Notes: generated by a model from the letters alone, not told the origin. A stretch of DNA of 64,000 bases from Pseudoalteromonas aurantia 208 (GCF_014858725.1 NZ_AQGV01000015.1:496001-560000); one strand, 5' to 3'; shown: positions 38,143-47,751, numbered from the stretch's first letter. Made by a program: numbers and translations.

Positions 38143-40026
38143 TTACAATGTGAACTTAGAAAGCAGTGATTCTTGTTCGTGTGCATGGCCTGCTAATTTC
38201 CCACTCGCCGTAAATTGCTTATCAGCAAAGCTTCCGACTTCTACACTAATGTCATTGATATAGCTGGTATTCTTATTGATCTCTTCAATAACGACACTCT
38301 GTTCTTCTATCGCAGTGGCAATTTGAATATTGCGATCCATAATCTCTTTAACAGATTCAGAAATGTCGCTGAGCATGACGGTGGCCTGCTCTGTTTGTTC
38401 GACGCACGACTGTGTTTTCTCTCGACTTGAGCCCATTGCGCTTTGTACTTGGTTTGAAGAAACCTGTATTTGACCAATCATGGATTTTATTTCAGTGGTT
38501 GACTCTTGTGTTTTAGACGCAAGCGAGCGAACCTCATCAGCCACGACTGCAAACCCTCGCCCTTGTTCACCTGCGCGTGCCGCTTCTATTGCTGCATTAA
38601 GGGCAAGTAAGTTAGTTTGTTCGGCAATGCCATTTATCACTGATAAAATGTTCTCAATGCTTTTACTATACTCGGCTAATTGCGTGCTTAATTCATGTGA
38701 CTTAGATATTTCGTCAGATAAATCCGTGATATGGGAGCGAGCCAAACTGAATACCTCTTGTCCTTGCTCGGTTTTTTCATTCACTTGAGTGATAGAGGTT
38801 GCAGCTTGCTGTGCACTACTTGCAATTTCCGACGACGTGGTACTCATTTGATGCATCGCAGTTGCTAAGCTTTCAATTAAGCTTACCTGCTGATCCAATC
38901 GTTGTGTTGACTGAGTCGATAACTCTCGGGCTTCATCACTACTATTAACAACAAGATCGGCGCGCTCTTTAACGCTTTTTACTAACAGCTGTAGTGATTC
39001 CAAAAAGCGGTTAAATTGTCGAGCAACCGTTCCACATTCATCTTTGTTTATGATCTCTAATCGTCTGGTTAAATCTCCTCCACCACTGGCCATTGTTGTA
39101 ATGGTTTGCTCTAAATCTCGTAGTGGCTGAAGCAGCTTAATCGCTAAACTTCTCATGATGACTGATCCGAACAAAATAGCCAGTATAGCGATCACAAGTG
39201 AGTTCACCGTGATATCAGTTAATGTACTATAAACTAAGCCTTTGTCCATGAGTACTGCCAGGTACCAGTCAGTCCCAAACTCATTTTTCAGCTGGTGTAA
39301 ATAAAATATTTTTTGACCATCTCTGGTTGCTATTTCAATGAGTTGATCAGATTGGTTGGTATTTAAACCAGGGTACAAGCTATTGACGTTTTTACCATTA
39401 TAATCGCTTTCTTGGTGAGAAATAATGACCCCACTTTGGTCGACGAGAAAGGCGTATCCGGTATTATCAAAATTCACTGCGTTCACTGTTTTAGCAATGG
39501 TATCTAGGCTTAAATCTCCCCCGATAACACCGGCAAAGCCATTCGCGGTGTTTATCGGAGACACAACAGACAGTAACAAGTCACCTGTGGCAGCGTCGGT
39601 ATATGGGCTTGTAAAAACCGTACTTTGTTTTGATCGCGCGAGCTGGTACCAAGGTCGTTGTTTAAAATCCACATTCGGAGGGTTTTGTCTATTTGGGTCA
39701 TTAGAGCGTAAGCCGGTCTCTGTTTCTAGCGTCCCAAAACTGAGTAAAAATGCGGTACGAAAGTAAGGAGTGTCCAGTACTCGTTGAAATTCACTTGGGC
39801 TAAAATTTTGCTCTAACTGACTTTTTACAACTTCTATTTGATGTGCTTTGGATGCCAGCCAGTTGTCAATACTGATGGAAAGTAAAGCGGCATTATCCGT
39901 CACATATGCGCGTGTCTTATTTTTCATCGAGTCATTGACGAACCAGTATGTCGATAATGTTGTAACGCAAATGATAGTCAGAATAACGAGCGCTGAGGCG
40001 ACGGAAAACTTAGTACGGATTTTCAT
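38143..40026 (-). CDS. Methyl-accepting chemotaxis protein with dCache sensor
   Basis: A 627-residue chemoreceptor. Membrane helix 1 (about 9-31), a periplasmic double-Cache sensor (about 35-275, with the PWYQLARSK and DAATGDLLLSVVSPI segments typical of this fold), membrane helix 2 (about 280-300), HAMP (about 300-355), then a long coiled-coil signalling domain with the conserved tip EQTNLLALNAAIEAARAGE. The dCache domain usually binds amino acids or other small ligands. The gene is alone and converges on the DUF1289 gene; no che genes are nearby. Confidence 0.95.
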   Translation of the reverse strand: MKIRTKFSVASALVILTIICVTTLSTYWFVNDSMKNKTRAYVTDNAALLSISIDNWLASKAHQIEVVKSQLEQNFSPSEFQRVLDTPYFRTAFLLSFGTLETETGLRSNDPNRQNPPNVDFKQRPWYQLARSKQSTVFTSPYTDAATGDLLLSVVSPINTANGFAGVIGGDLSLDTIAKTVNAVNFDNTGYAFLVDQSGVIISHQESDYNGKNVNSLYPGLNTNQSDQLIEIATRDGQKIFYLHQLKNEFGTDWYLAVLMDKGLVYSTLTDITVNSLVIAILAILFGSVIMRSLAIKLLQPLRDLEQTITTMASGGGDLTRRLEIINKDECGTVARQFNRFLESLQLLVKSVKERADLVVNSSDEARELSTQSTQRLDQQVSLIESLATAMHQMSTTSSEIASSAQQAATSITQVNEKTEQGQEVFSLARSHITDLSDEISKSHELSTQLAEYSKSIENILSVINGIAEQTNLLALNAAIEAARAGEQGRGFAVVADEVRSLASKTQESTTEIKSMIGQIQVSSNQVQSAMGSSREKTQSCVEQTEQATVMLSDISESVKEIMDRNIQIATAIEEQSVVIEEINKNTSYINDISVEVGSFADKQFTASGKLAGHAHEQESLLSKFTL

Positions 40027-40114
40027 TATAATTTCTACCGCTGATTAAAAAACACTCATGTATGCAAAGTGTTGACTATAATTCGATTATTCGCAACCCT
40101 TAAATGTGAACAAA

Positions 40115-41296
40115 ATGGAAAATGTAACTTACTCAAATATCAGGGTGTTTTGTGTATTGATCAGTTGCGCAACGATACCTGCATATGCAGCACAAAGACC
40201 GGTAACAATGGCTGATATTCAAGCACTTGAAGCACAGCTTGCCGAGCTTAAAGCTCGCCTAATAGCACAAAGTTCTAACTCTCAGTCAATTCAAGCGGTG
40301 AAAAGGCCACTAGCAAAAGACAAAACGAGAGAGTTATCGGCGTTACATTCGACAACACAAGTAGAGCCTAAGCGTGAGAAAGAGGTACGAGTTTATGCAA
40401 CGGTAAGGCCAACATTTGGGTTAATTGATGAGCAAGATGAAAGTAACTTAGATGTGCGAGATGCGCTATCTCATACCGGTATTAAGGCGGTTCATGAGTT
40501 TCAACCCGGTTGGCGTGCTGAATTGCACGGTGAGTGGAGCATTGATTTGGCGAATGAAGGCAACTTTGGTCGCTCTAGACGCGCTTATACTGCTTTATCT
40601 ACGCCTTATGGGCGTTTTGGTATTGGCAAACAAAGACCCGCTCAGTACTTATTTATAGCTGAGTATGTGGATATTTTTAACCATGGTGCGAGCCCTTTTG
40701 CCTATGACCCAGAAAGTATTTTCTTCGTCGATAACTTGGTGACGTACCGTTATGAAACGGGTCCTGTTACGTTTATTGCCGTGGGGCAATTTGACGGTAA
40801 GGAGGGGGATAACCAAGCTGACTTAATTAATATCGGTTTGAGCTACGATAAAAATGGCATTCATGCTGCTGTAACATATCAACATAATACTGCCTATGAG
40901 CAAGAGCAAAAACTGGGAGACAGCACGTTGTGGTCAGGGGCATTGGCTTACCAGTTCACCGATGATTTTTATGCAGCGCTTGCTTATCAAGCGAAGGAGT
41001 ATGATTACTTTACGGGAAACCGAGATGGGCATACTTTTGACCTGTCGATGGCTTATCAGCTTACTAAACACTATAAGCTTAAAGCAGGCTTTTTTGATTT
41101 TGATGACGGGCATATAAGCCTAAATCCAAATAACCAGAGCTTTGACGGATACAATCTAACGTTAGAATGGCTACCTGTTGATTCGCTGCGCTTACATTTG
41201 GAGTACCTAACGAAATCGTTTGATAATAAAAATGAATTTGACTCGATTTCTGTTGGTTTTAGATATGATTTCAGTACAAAGTGGCAGTATGAATAA
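40115..41296 (+). CDS. Outer-membrane porin with N-terminal coiled coil
   Basis: A 393-residue barrel. Signal peptide (about 1-26, ends PAYA), a short heptad region right after it (VTMADIQALEAQLAELKARL), then a 16-stranded-porin-like sequence rich in alternating aromatic and charged residues (GRFGIGKQRPAQYLF, VTYRYETGPV), ending SVGFRYDFSTKWQYE. The N-terminal coil resembles trimeric porins whose coil spans the periplasm. Start: ATG at 40115; a GTG three codons upstream is also open and neither has a clear ribosome site. The stop overlaps the start of the next gene (TAATG). Confidence 0.85.
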   Translation: MENVTYSNIRVFCVLISCATIPAYAAQRPVTMADIQALEAQLAELKARLIAQSSNSQSIQAVKRPLAKDKTRELSALHSTTQVEPKREKEVRVYATVRPTFGLIDEQDESNLDVRDALSHTGIKAVHEFQPGWRAELHGEWSIDLANEGNFGRSRRAYTALSTPYGRFGIGKQRPAQYLFIAEYVDIFNHGASPFAYDPESIFFVDNLVTYRYETGPVTFIAVGQFDGKEGDNQADLINIGLSYDKNGIHAAVTYQHNTAYEQEQKLGDSTLWSGALAYQFTDDFYAALAYQAKEYDYFTGNRDGHTFDLSMAYQLTKHYKLKAGFFDFDDGHISLNPNNQSFDGYNLTLEWLPVDSLRLHLEYLTKSFDNKNEFDSISVGFRYDFSTKWQYE

Positions 41297-42099
41297 TGGG
41301 ATATAAAGTACTTTTAGTGATTTATTGTGTGGCCGTATTAGTGAGTTCAACGCTATTCGCACAAACAACATTAGAATCTAAAGTGCAAAAAGTAACTATT
41401 TTAGTGGATGATAGTTACCCTCCATATACCTATGAAAGTAATGGCTACTTATATGGGATTTATGTTGATTTAGTGCGCCAAGCTGCACGTTTACTAAAAG
41501 ATGAATACGAGATAGAGTTACAACCTGTGCCTTGGAAGCGGGGTGTTGCCGCGCTGGAGCAAGGGGCTGCATTTGCGTTGATGCCCCCGTATATTCATAT
41601 GAAAAAAAGGCCTTTTATTTGGCCTTATTCCATCGCATTACAAGAAGAAGCGGTGGTTGCTTTTTGTAATCAAGGTAAGACCCTTGTCAATGTGTTATCA
41701 CGACCTGATTCAGCTGAGCCAATTAATGTTGGGCTTAACGCTGGTTTTATGATTTTAGACGCTGCACTAATGGAGGCGCAAAAGCGTGGCAAGATCAAGG
41801 TATGGGAAAATAGGAATATACGTTCAAATATAATGAAGATGAGTAAACAGCGTATCGATTGTTATATTAATGATAGGTTATCTACGCTTATTGGTTTGAA
41901 TAATATCAGGCATTCAGATCCGAGTATTCGACTAGAACAGTTTATTGAAGACAAAGTGATATTACGGCGTACAGCACATATTGGTTACTTAAGGGAGAAA
42001 AGTAAAAAATACCCATTTAAATATGATTTCATCAATAAAATGGATGATGCGCTAAAAATAGTATTAGAACGCCAAGAAGATGGTGTTAAGCTCCAATAA
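41296..42099 (+). CDS. Periplasmic solute-binding protein (SBP_bac_3-like)
   Basis: A 267-residue protein with a signal peptide (about 1-22, ends TLFA) and an amino-acid-type binding fold: the N-lobe opening VDDSYPPYTYESNGYLYGIYVDLVRQAA is typical of bacterial family 3 binding proteins, and the sequence ends in a helical tail. It has no permease or ATPase gene beside it, and its ATG overlaps the porin stop by one base, so the two are coupled. It may serve as an orphan sensor or uptake protein; ligand unknown. Confidence 0.85.
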   Translation: MGYKVLLVIYCVAVLVSSTLFAQTTLESKVQKVTILVDDSYPPYTYESNGYLYGIYVDLVRQAARLLKDEYEIELQPVPWKRGVAALEQGAAFALMPPYIHMKKRPFIWPYSIALQEEAVVAFCNQGKTLVNVLSRPDSAEPINVGLNAGFMILDAALMEAQKRGKIKVWENRNIRSNIMKMSKQRIDCYINDRLSTLIGLNNIRHSDPSIRLEQFIEDKVILRRTAHIGYLREKSKKYPFKYDFINKMDDALKIVLERQEDGVKLQ

Positions 42100-42184
42100 G
42101 CCGGTTTGTATTATTCTAATAGTACGATTTACATAAACAATGAAGCTGGCACGTTGCGTCACCATGTGTTGTAAAGGCTAAAAT

Positions 42185-42215
42185 GTTTGGCTACAAAACT
42201 AGTAGCCGAACTTTT
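42185..42215 (+). terminator. Terminator of the porin / binding-protein operon
   Basis: A 10-bp stem (GTTTGGCTAC with GTAGCCGAAC, one G-T pair), 7-base loop, then TTTTG and more T. It overlaps the 3' end of the convergent regulator gene at 42199. Confidence 0.65.
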
Positions 42216-42651
42216 GTTGTATTTTACCTAATGCACGTTTGAACCAAGGTAAATTATCAGCGTTGTTTGATGTAGGCTCACTAGTAACATGTGAAGATGT
42301 TGCTTCAGGCGTATGGTTCGGTTTGTCACTGTTTACTTGTTGATTTACCGACTCTAATGGTAATTGCCATTGATAGCCTTTGCGAGAGAAAGTCTTTACT
42401 GCGTCATCCCCAAACAGGGCTCTGAGGTGTCCAATACTTTGAAATACCATTTGATCAGAGACGGTTTTCTCTGGCCACACCTTTTTAAGTAATTCGGCTT
42501 TGCTGTGCACTTTGTCTGTATCGAGTAGTAATATCGCGAGCATTTGCGCATGCTTCTCTTTAATGGAAAACTTTTTACCAGCATTAAAAAGCGTGAGCGT
42601 ATCGCAATCAAACTCAAAATCATTAAATCTGAATTTCATGATATTTTTCAT
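42199..42651 (-). CDS. Winged-helix (ToxR/CadC-type) DNA-binding protein without membrane helix
   Basis: A 150-residue protein. Residues about 5-100 form an OmpR/CadC-type winged helix (FDCDTLTLFN, LLLDTDKVHSKAELLKKVWPE, SIGHLRALFGDDAVKTFSRKGYQW). Its C-terminal 45 residues are polar (Asn/Ser/Thr) and end PWFKRALGKIQQKFGY. ToxR-like regulators normally continue into a membrane helix and a periplasmic sensor; here the frame ends before one, so this is a soluble variant or a shortened relative. Two ATGs (42651 and 42639) are possible. Confidence 0.8.
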   Translation of the reverse strand: MKNIMKFRFNDFEFDCDTLTLFNAGKKFSIKEKHAQMLAILLLDTDKVHSKAELLKKVWPEKTVSDQMVFQSIGHLRALFGDDAVKTFSRKGYQWQLPLESVNQQVNSDKPNHTPEATSSHVTSEPTSNNADNLPWFKRALGKIQQKFGY

Positions 42652-42823
42652 ACCCCAATTGGGACGTACCTGTTTTTATTTTTTTGCAAGCATAACATAT
42701 TCATTACAAAATCGGGATGTAATCGTTAAAAGTTATTTATATAACTGAAGATAAATCATATTAAGTGCATTGAATTACTACTAAAGGCAGATATGCTGGT
42801 GTTTTTTAAGCACTTTATGGTTG

Positions 42824-43099
42824 TTACGTATCTATGTGCCCCAGAGACCTTGATGGGTCTAATTGATCACGCACACGGCGCTTGAGTATTTTCGCCTCAG
42901 GAAATCCTTCATCTAACTCCCTGCACCAAATCAGTGTGTTATTGTAATATATTTTAAATGTTCCTTTGCTCGCGGGTGACAATGATACTTCAGCTAAGTC
43001 ATCAGAGAATGTAGAAAGAAGCTCTTGAGCTAGCCAACCGCTACGAAGTAGCCACTGGCATAACACACAATATTGAATTGTTATTTTAGGTTTGTGCAA
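42824..43099 (-). CDS. SelW/Rdx-family thioredoxin-like protein
   Basis: A 91-residue SelT/SelW/SelH-type protein. The family start KPKITIQYCVLC carries the redox pair Cys11-x-x-Cys14, followed by the helix WLLRSGWLAQELLSTF, the SLSPASKGTFKI strand and the terminal helix EAKILKRRVRDQLDP. I chose a TTG start at 43099 with AAGG 9 bases upstream, since it gives the standard N-terminus; the longer frame up to 43198 adds 33 unlike residues. Function in redox is family inference; both Cys are ordinary Cys, not selenocysteine. Confidence 0.85.
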   Translation of the reverse strand: MHKPKITIQYCVLCQWLLRSGWLAQELLSTFSDDLAEVSLSPASKGTFKIYYNNTLIWCRELDEGFPEAKILKRRVRDQLDPSRSLGHIDT

Positions 43100-43615
43100 T
43101 GAGTTCAGCCTTATTCTTACGATGCATAAAGGGGAAATTACCTGATGCGTAGGTAAATGAAAAGTCTTATCGCAGTTTATGAGCAGGAGACAGGCCAAGT
43201 TTAAATTAAACTTCTAGCAAAAGTATTTTTTTTGTACATTGCTCTTGAAAACAAATAAATCACCCACAGTAATGTTTAAGCTTATGGAAATAGTGAACAT
43301 TGAGTTTGGGGAAACAAGGATTTGGAATTCCATTAATTTTTTTGTTGTGTAGTTGATTTTTATTTGGTATATTTCTTCTCTTGATTTTAATAATCATTAT
43401 TGTAATGTCCTTTCTTACCCTGATCCAGTAAGCCAGCATTAAAAAAACGAAAGCTGAATTATTGTACGGCGACCAAAAGCAAGACTCGAAATCTCGTTGC
43501 TAAAGTAAAGTCCTCTTGAACATGTTTACATGTTGGAATATCGTCAAAACTGTAGTGAAGCTTATATTAAATTAATCCAGTATAGAGTCTGGATACAAAT
43601 TATTGTGAGTTTTCT
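43100..43615. other. Intergenic region with one 16-bp palindrome
   Basis: No gene over 60 residues. Notable items: the palindrome AACATGTTTACATGTT at 43519-43534 (perfect arms of 7, spacer 2), about 80 bases before a small open frame, and a short palindrome AATAATCATTATT near 43388-43402. The rest is AT-rich with no clear structure. Confidence 0.5.
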
Positions 43616-43786
43616 ATGTCATATGAATATAACGGATCTATGATCCAAATCGCACATCCAGTGCAATCTATTTCTGTAAATAAAAGTACCGTAATTTATG
43701 CGGACAGAACAGGAATGAAAAATACTCGGTTCGCCACAACTGGTGATGCCCGAAGTTTTATTAAATGGCTTACTGCAAAGCATTAA
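43616..43786 (+). CDS. Small open frame, 56 residues, unknown
   Basis: An ATG-started frame coding MSYEYNGSM... to ...FIKWLTAKH, with a mixed polar/hydrophobic composition that looks protein-like and a possible helical end (DARSFIKWLTAK). The ribosome site is weak (GTGAG about 6 bases upstream). A hairpin follows 20 bases after the stop. It could be a real small protein or chance; no family recognised. Confidence 0.45.
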   Translation: MSYEYNGSMIQIAHPVQSISVNKSTVIYADRTGMKNTRFATTGDARSFIKWLTAKH

Positions 43787-43805
43787 GCCATGTATGCTCA
43801 GTATT

Positions 43806-43846
43806 CACAAAGTGCTTGTCTTTTTTAATTAAGAAAGGGCTTTGTG
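43806..43846. terminator. Hairpin between the small frame and tesA
   Basis: Outer stem CACAAAG with CTTTGTG (7 bp) plus an inner, broken stem of T and A runs. It sits 20 bases after the small frame and 50 bases past the convergent tesA stop, so it could serve both strands. Confidence 0.45.
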
Positions 43847-43895
43847 TTTACTAAACCTTCTTATCTTTGCGATTTCTCGCCTTTCCTGTAAAGTT

Positions 43896-44522
43896 TTACT
43901 TCGAACTAGCTAGCCATTTATCTATCTCTGTATACATAAAATCACGAATAATGGGTTGTGCCTTGGCATTTGGATGTAAATTATCATTTTGCATCAGAGA
44001 GTTATCGACAGCGATTGAAGTCATAAAGTACGGCATTAAATATGTATTTGTTTGCTCTGCCACAGACTGATAGCTTTCGGTAAACATACGGGTATATCGC
44101 GGCCCCAAATTCGGCGGAATTTGAATCTCCATTAGCGCTACTTTGGCACCTGATTGATGACTCTTTTCGACTAATTGCGTGAGATGCTTTTTTAGTACCT
44201 TAATTGGAAAACCACGAATCCCATCATTACCACCGAGTTCAATTAAAACGTGACTTGGTTTATGTGTTTGTAGCCAGGCGTCAATTTTGAGTAAGGCATT
44301 GTCTGTTGTCTGCCCACTAATGGCTGTATTGATTATTTCGATCGGCTTTTTTTCTGCTGCGTATTTATTTTGTAACAAATAAACCCATGCTTGGGCTTGT
44401 TTCAAGCCGTAGCCTGCGCTTAAGCTGTCACCAATGAGCATTATTTTGTCTTTTGCGACGCTAGTAAATGGAAGCAGCGTTAAGATAAATAACACCGTAA
44501 ACTTTAGGAAAAAACGAGTCAT
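43896..44522 (-). CDS. tesA: TesA-like periplasmic acyl-CoA thioesterase / GDSL esterase
   Basis: A 208-residue GDSL (SGNH) hydrolase. Signal peptide (about 1-23, ends SVA), block I IGDSLSAGYGL with Ser33, block III GGNDG, and the catalytic Asp/His in DNLHPNAKA near the C-terminus. This matches E. coli TesA, which hydrolyses acyl-CoA and esters in the periplasm. As in E. coli it is divergent from ybbA. Here the two ATGs overlap (CATG at 44520-44523), so each ribosome site lies inside the other gene. Confidence 0.93.
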   Translation of the reverse strand: MTRFFLKFTVLFILTLLPFTSVAKDKIMLIGDSLSAGYGLKQAQAWVYLLQNKYAAEKKPIEIINTAISGQTTDNALLKIDAWLQTHKPSHVLIELGGNDGIRGFPIKVLKKHLTQLVEKSHQSGAKVALMEIQIPPNLGPRYTRMFTESYQSVAEQTNTYLMPYFMTSIAVDNSLMQNDNLHPNAKAQPIIRDFMYTEIDKWLASSK

Positions 44523-45234
44523 GTCAGTACTTTCTCAATTAAATATAATTCAAGTCGCTGGGTTAACCAAACGAGTGAGTACCCTCGAAGGGGACCTTAC
44601 TATCCTTAGCGAAATTAATTTTTCTGTCAAGTCTGGGGAGTCAGTTGCTATTGTAGGGGCATCAGGCTCAGGTAAGTCAACGCTACTGAGTTTATTAGCT
44701 GGGTTGGATATTGCGACTGACGGTGACATACACCTTGATGGTGATGCTTTAAGTACATTAGATGAAGAAGCAAGGGCACAAGTTAGGGCGCAAAAGGTAG
44801 GATTTGTGTTTCAATCGTTTATGTTGGTGCAAAGTCTTACCGCATTAGAAAATGTGATGCTTCCGGCAGAGCTCGCTGGTGATGTTAATGCCAAGGAGCA
44901 AGCGATTGCGTTACTTGAGAAGGTAGGGTTGTCTCATCGATTGGCACATTACCCCTCTCAACTTTCGGGAGGAGAGCAACAAAGGGTGGCCATAGCTCGC
45001 GCTTTTATTGGTGAACCGAAGATTTTATTTGCGGATGAACCCTCTGCAAATTTAGATAGCAAAAATGGCCAGTTAATTGAAAAACTATTGTTTGATTTGA
45101 ATAAACAAAATGGAACCACATTAATTTTAGTGACGCATGATGAGCACCTTGCGCAGAGTTGTCAACGTGTGATTCATATCGAAGGAGGCAAGTTAGAGCA
45201 GATCAGTGAAGGGGGAGCGGTTAATGTGGGTTAA
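44521..45234 (+). CDS. ybbA: ABC transporter ATP-binding protein (YbbA-like)
   Basis: A 237-residue LolD/MacB-type ATPase. Walker A GASGSGKSTLL, Q-loop FQSFMLV, signature LSGGEQQRVAIARAF, Walker B ILFADEPSANLD, and H-loop THDEHLA. Together with the next gene it forms an FtsX-type exporter or release complex; the natural substrate of YbbA-YbbP is not settled. The start ATG at 44521 overlaps the tesA ATG; an in-frame start further upstream would run through the tesA signal peptide and is rejected. It overlaps the permease by 11 bases. Confidence 0.93.
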   Translation: MSVLSQLNIIQVAGLTKRVSTLEGDLTILSEINFSVKSGESVAIVGASGSGKSTLLSLLAGLDIATDGDIHLDGDALSTLDEEARAQVRAQKVGFVFQSFMLVQSLTALENVMLPAELAGDVNAKEQAIALLEKVGLSHRLAHYPSQLSGGEQQRVAIARAFIGEPKILFADEPSANLDSKNGQLIEKLLFDLNKQNGTTLILVTHDEHLAQSCQRVIHIEGGKLEQISEGGAVNVG

Positions 45235-47725
45235 ATTAGCATTTAAATTGTTTGCTCGAGAGCTTCGTCGCGGTGAGTTGACGATTATATTTGCGGCAAT
45301 TGCTTTGGCGGTTTTAACGGTATTTAGTTTGTCCTCAGTCACTGAACGAATAGGTTTAAATATTGAGAAAAAAACCAGTGACTTCATTGCAGCCGATCGC
45401 AGACTATCTAGTAACCATGCTTTTACTGACAATTATATTAATGAAGCCAATCAGCAAGGGTTAGAAACGGCGTCACTGTTATTTTTTGACTCAATGCTAT
45501 TTGCAAATGATGAGCTAGTTTTGGGGTCAGTGAAAGCAGTCACTGAGCAGTATCCATTACGAGGCATGGTGGAAATAAAAGACACATTAGAGAGTGTGGG
45601 TTATGAAATTCGTGGCGGGCCTAAAAGTGGTAATATTTGGCTCAGTGAAGGGCTATTTTATACCTTGAACGTGAATGTTGGTGACACAGTTGAGCTTGGA
45701 GCTGGTCAATTTACCATTAGCAAAGTCTTGGTCAGTGAACCTGATGCGCCGTTTTTTTCACTCGCTGGTAATAAACGCGTATTGTTAAACTATGCCGACA
45801 TTGGCAGTACAAAAGCCGTTCAAGTTGGTAGTAGGGTATTTCACCGTTTGTTGTTTGCGGGTACTGACGCACAGTTGTCTGACTATTATTTATGGCTAAA
45901 GCCACAATTGAAAGAAAATCAAAATTGGGAAGGGGTTAAAGATCGCCAATCACCATTAGGTGAAAACTTGGCGCGTGCGGAGCGATTTTTATTACTGGCT
46001 GGCTTGTTCGGTATTATGCTTGCAGCAGTGGCAATGGCTGTCTCTGCAAAACGTTATTGTGAAAGGCAATATGACCCTGTGGCAATGATGAAAACACTCG
46101 GAGGAAGCCGAGTTGTAATACGCAAAATATTTTTAACGCATCTCGCATTAGTGACGAGTGTTTCAATTATTATCGGGTTGAGCATCGGCTTTGTATTGCA
46201 GTACTTCGGTGCAAATTACCTAGCACAGTTTATGGGGGCGGAGTTACCTAGTGCAGGCATAAAGCCATGGTTATTGTCTGCATTTATAGGTATGACTTGC
46301 GCTTTAATGTTTTCATTAAAACCTTTGCTTGATTTGTTTGATATTCCACCTCTGAGGGTCTTGCGCCGAAATTTAGGTGACCGCTTAGCGATAAGCCGTA
46401 TTCATATGGCATCATCTTTGTTCACTATTTTTTTATTAATGTGGCTATTCAGCGGTGAAATAGTAATTACACTTATTTTGTTTGGATCTAGCTTATTGGT
46501 AATTGGAGTATTATTTGGTATTTCTAGGGCGCTTTTCTCATTTGGGAGAAAGTTAGGTTTAAGCCCTGGGTCAAGTTGGTCACTGGCAATTGCAACCTTA
46601 CAAAAGCGGGCGAATGCCAATGCGGTGCAGCTCATTAGTTTCGCTTTGGCGATTAAGCTGATGTTATTTTTAGTCGTTCTAAAAAATGACATGATTTCAG
46701 ATTGGGAAATGCAAGTGCCAGCTGACGCACCAAACGCATTTTTCATCAATATTGCTGAACAGGATATTGAACCAATTACCACTTTTTTCAATGATAACAA
46801 TATAACCCATGAAGCATTTTACCCCGTATTTAATGCACGGGTTAATGCCATTAATGGCGAAGAGCTTGCACGTCGAGTATCAAAACAAGAGGGAGAAGAG
46901 CGCGATGAAGATGCTCGAGAGGGTGTTAGCCGAGAACCAAATTTAACATGGCTGTCAGAAATCCCTGAAGGCAATGAAGTGATTGAAGGTGAGTGGTTTA
47001 GTAATGGTGATGACATTGAAGTGTCGGTATTTGAAGGCTGGAAAGAAGTACTCGATCTAGAACTGGGTGATACGATCTCATTTTTGGCTAATGAACGGCG
47101 TTTTGATGCGAAAGTGACCAGTTTTAGAAGTGTCGATTGGGGCACGTTGAAGCCTAACTTTGTCATGATATTAAGCCCAAATATGGCAGGTAAAACGCCG
47201 GTAACTTATTTCAGTGCCGCTAAATTGGAAGCACAGCATAATAAAGGTGTGAGTCAATTGCTGCAGCGTCACCCAACGATGAGTATGATAGATATTAAGA
47301 GTCGCTTGGAGCAAGCACAATCAATCATCGCGCAGGTATCGCTTGCGATAGGGTTTGTATTGTCGATTGTATTAGTCAGTGGCGCACTGGTCTTGATCTC
47401 TCAAGTCCAGGCCAGTTTAGCTGAACGTATGCAAGAAGTGGTGATTCTAAGAACCTTAGGGGCTAGAGGGCGCTTAATTAAGCTGGCGACACTGTATGAA
47501 TTTGTATTGCTGGGGGCTATTGCTGGATTTGTTGCTGCCCTTGTGAGTGATGTGGCGTTATTGCTTATTCAGCAGCAGCTTTTTGACGTTGCTGGGCGGT
47601 TACATTGGTATATATGGCTTTTAGGGCCAATCAGTGGTGCCGCGTTTGTTGCGACAATCGGATACTTGATGGTGGCAAATACAATGCGGCAAAATACGCA
47701 AGGATTATTGAGGAATTTATCTTAA
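45224..47725 (+). CDS. ybbP: Large FtsX-family permease (YbbP-like)
   Basis: An 833-residue permease with about ten membrane helices: one near the N-terminus (LTIIFAAIALAVLTVFS), a large periplasmic domain, a central group (about 255-465) and a final FtsX block (about 700-820, with VVILRTLGARGRLI). The second periplasmic part carries a very acidic insert (KQEGEERDEDAREG). Start: ATG at 45224 with GGGGGAG upstream; a GTG six codons earlier is also open. It follows ybbA with an 11-base overlap and is closed by a good terminator. Confidence 0.92.
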   Translation: MWVKLAFKLFARELRRGELTIIFAAIALAVLTVFSLSSVTERIGLNIEKKTSDFIAADRRLSSNHAFTDNYINEANQQGLETASLLFFDSMLFANDELVLGSVKAVTEQYPLRGMVEIKDTLESVGYEIRGGPKSGNIWLSEGLFYTLNVNVGDTVELGAGQFTISKVLVSEPDAPFFSLAGNKRVLLNYADIGSTKAVQVGSRVFHRLLFAGTDAQLSDYYLWLKPQLKENQNWEGVKDRQSPLGENLARAERFLLLAGLFGIMLAAVAMAVSAKRYCERQYDPVAMMKTLGGSRVVIRKIFLTHLALVTSVSIIIGLSIGFVLQYFGANYLAQFMGAELPSAGIKPWLLSAFIGMTCALMFSLKPLLDLFDIPPLRVLRRNLGDRLAISRIHMASSLFTIFLLMWLFSGEIVITLILFGSSLLVIGVLFGISRALFSFGRKLGLSPGSSWSLAIATLQKRANANAVQLISFALAIKLMLFLVVLKNDMISDWEMQVPADAPNAFFINIAEQDIEPITTFFNDNNITHEAFYPVFNARVNAINGEELARRVSKQEGEERDEDAREGVSREPNLTWLSEIPEGNEVIEGEWFSNGDDIEVSVFEGWKEVLDLELGDTISFLANERRFDAKVTSFRSVDWGTLKPNFVMILSPNMAGKTPVTYFSAAKLEAQHNKGVSQLLQRHPTMSMIDIKSRLEQAQSIIAQVSLAIGFVLSIVLVSGALVLISQVQASLAERMQEVVILRTLGARGRLIKLATLYEFVLLGAIAGFVAALVSDVALLLIQQQLFDVAGRLHWYIWLLGPISGAAFVATIGYLMVANTMRQNTQGLLRNLS

Positions 47726-47751
47726 ATTGAGGCGAGTATTTTGTTTACATT

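Noticed and set aside
43388..43402. AATAATCATTATT as a Fur-type iron box
   Set aside because: It matches only part of the consensus, and no iron-uptake gene lies next to it.
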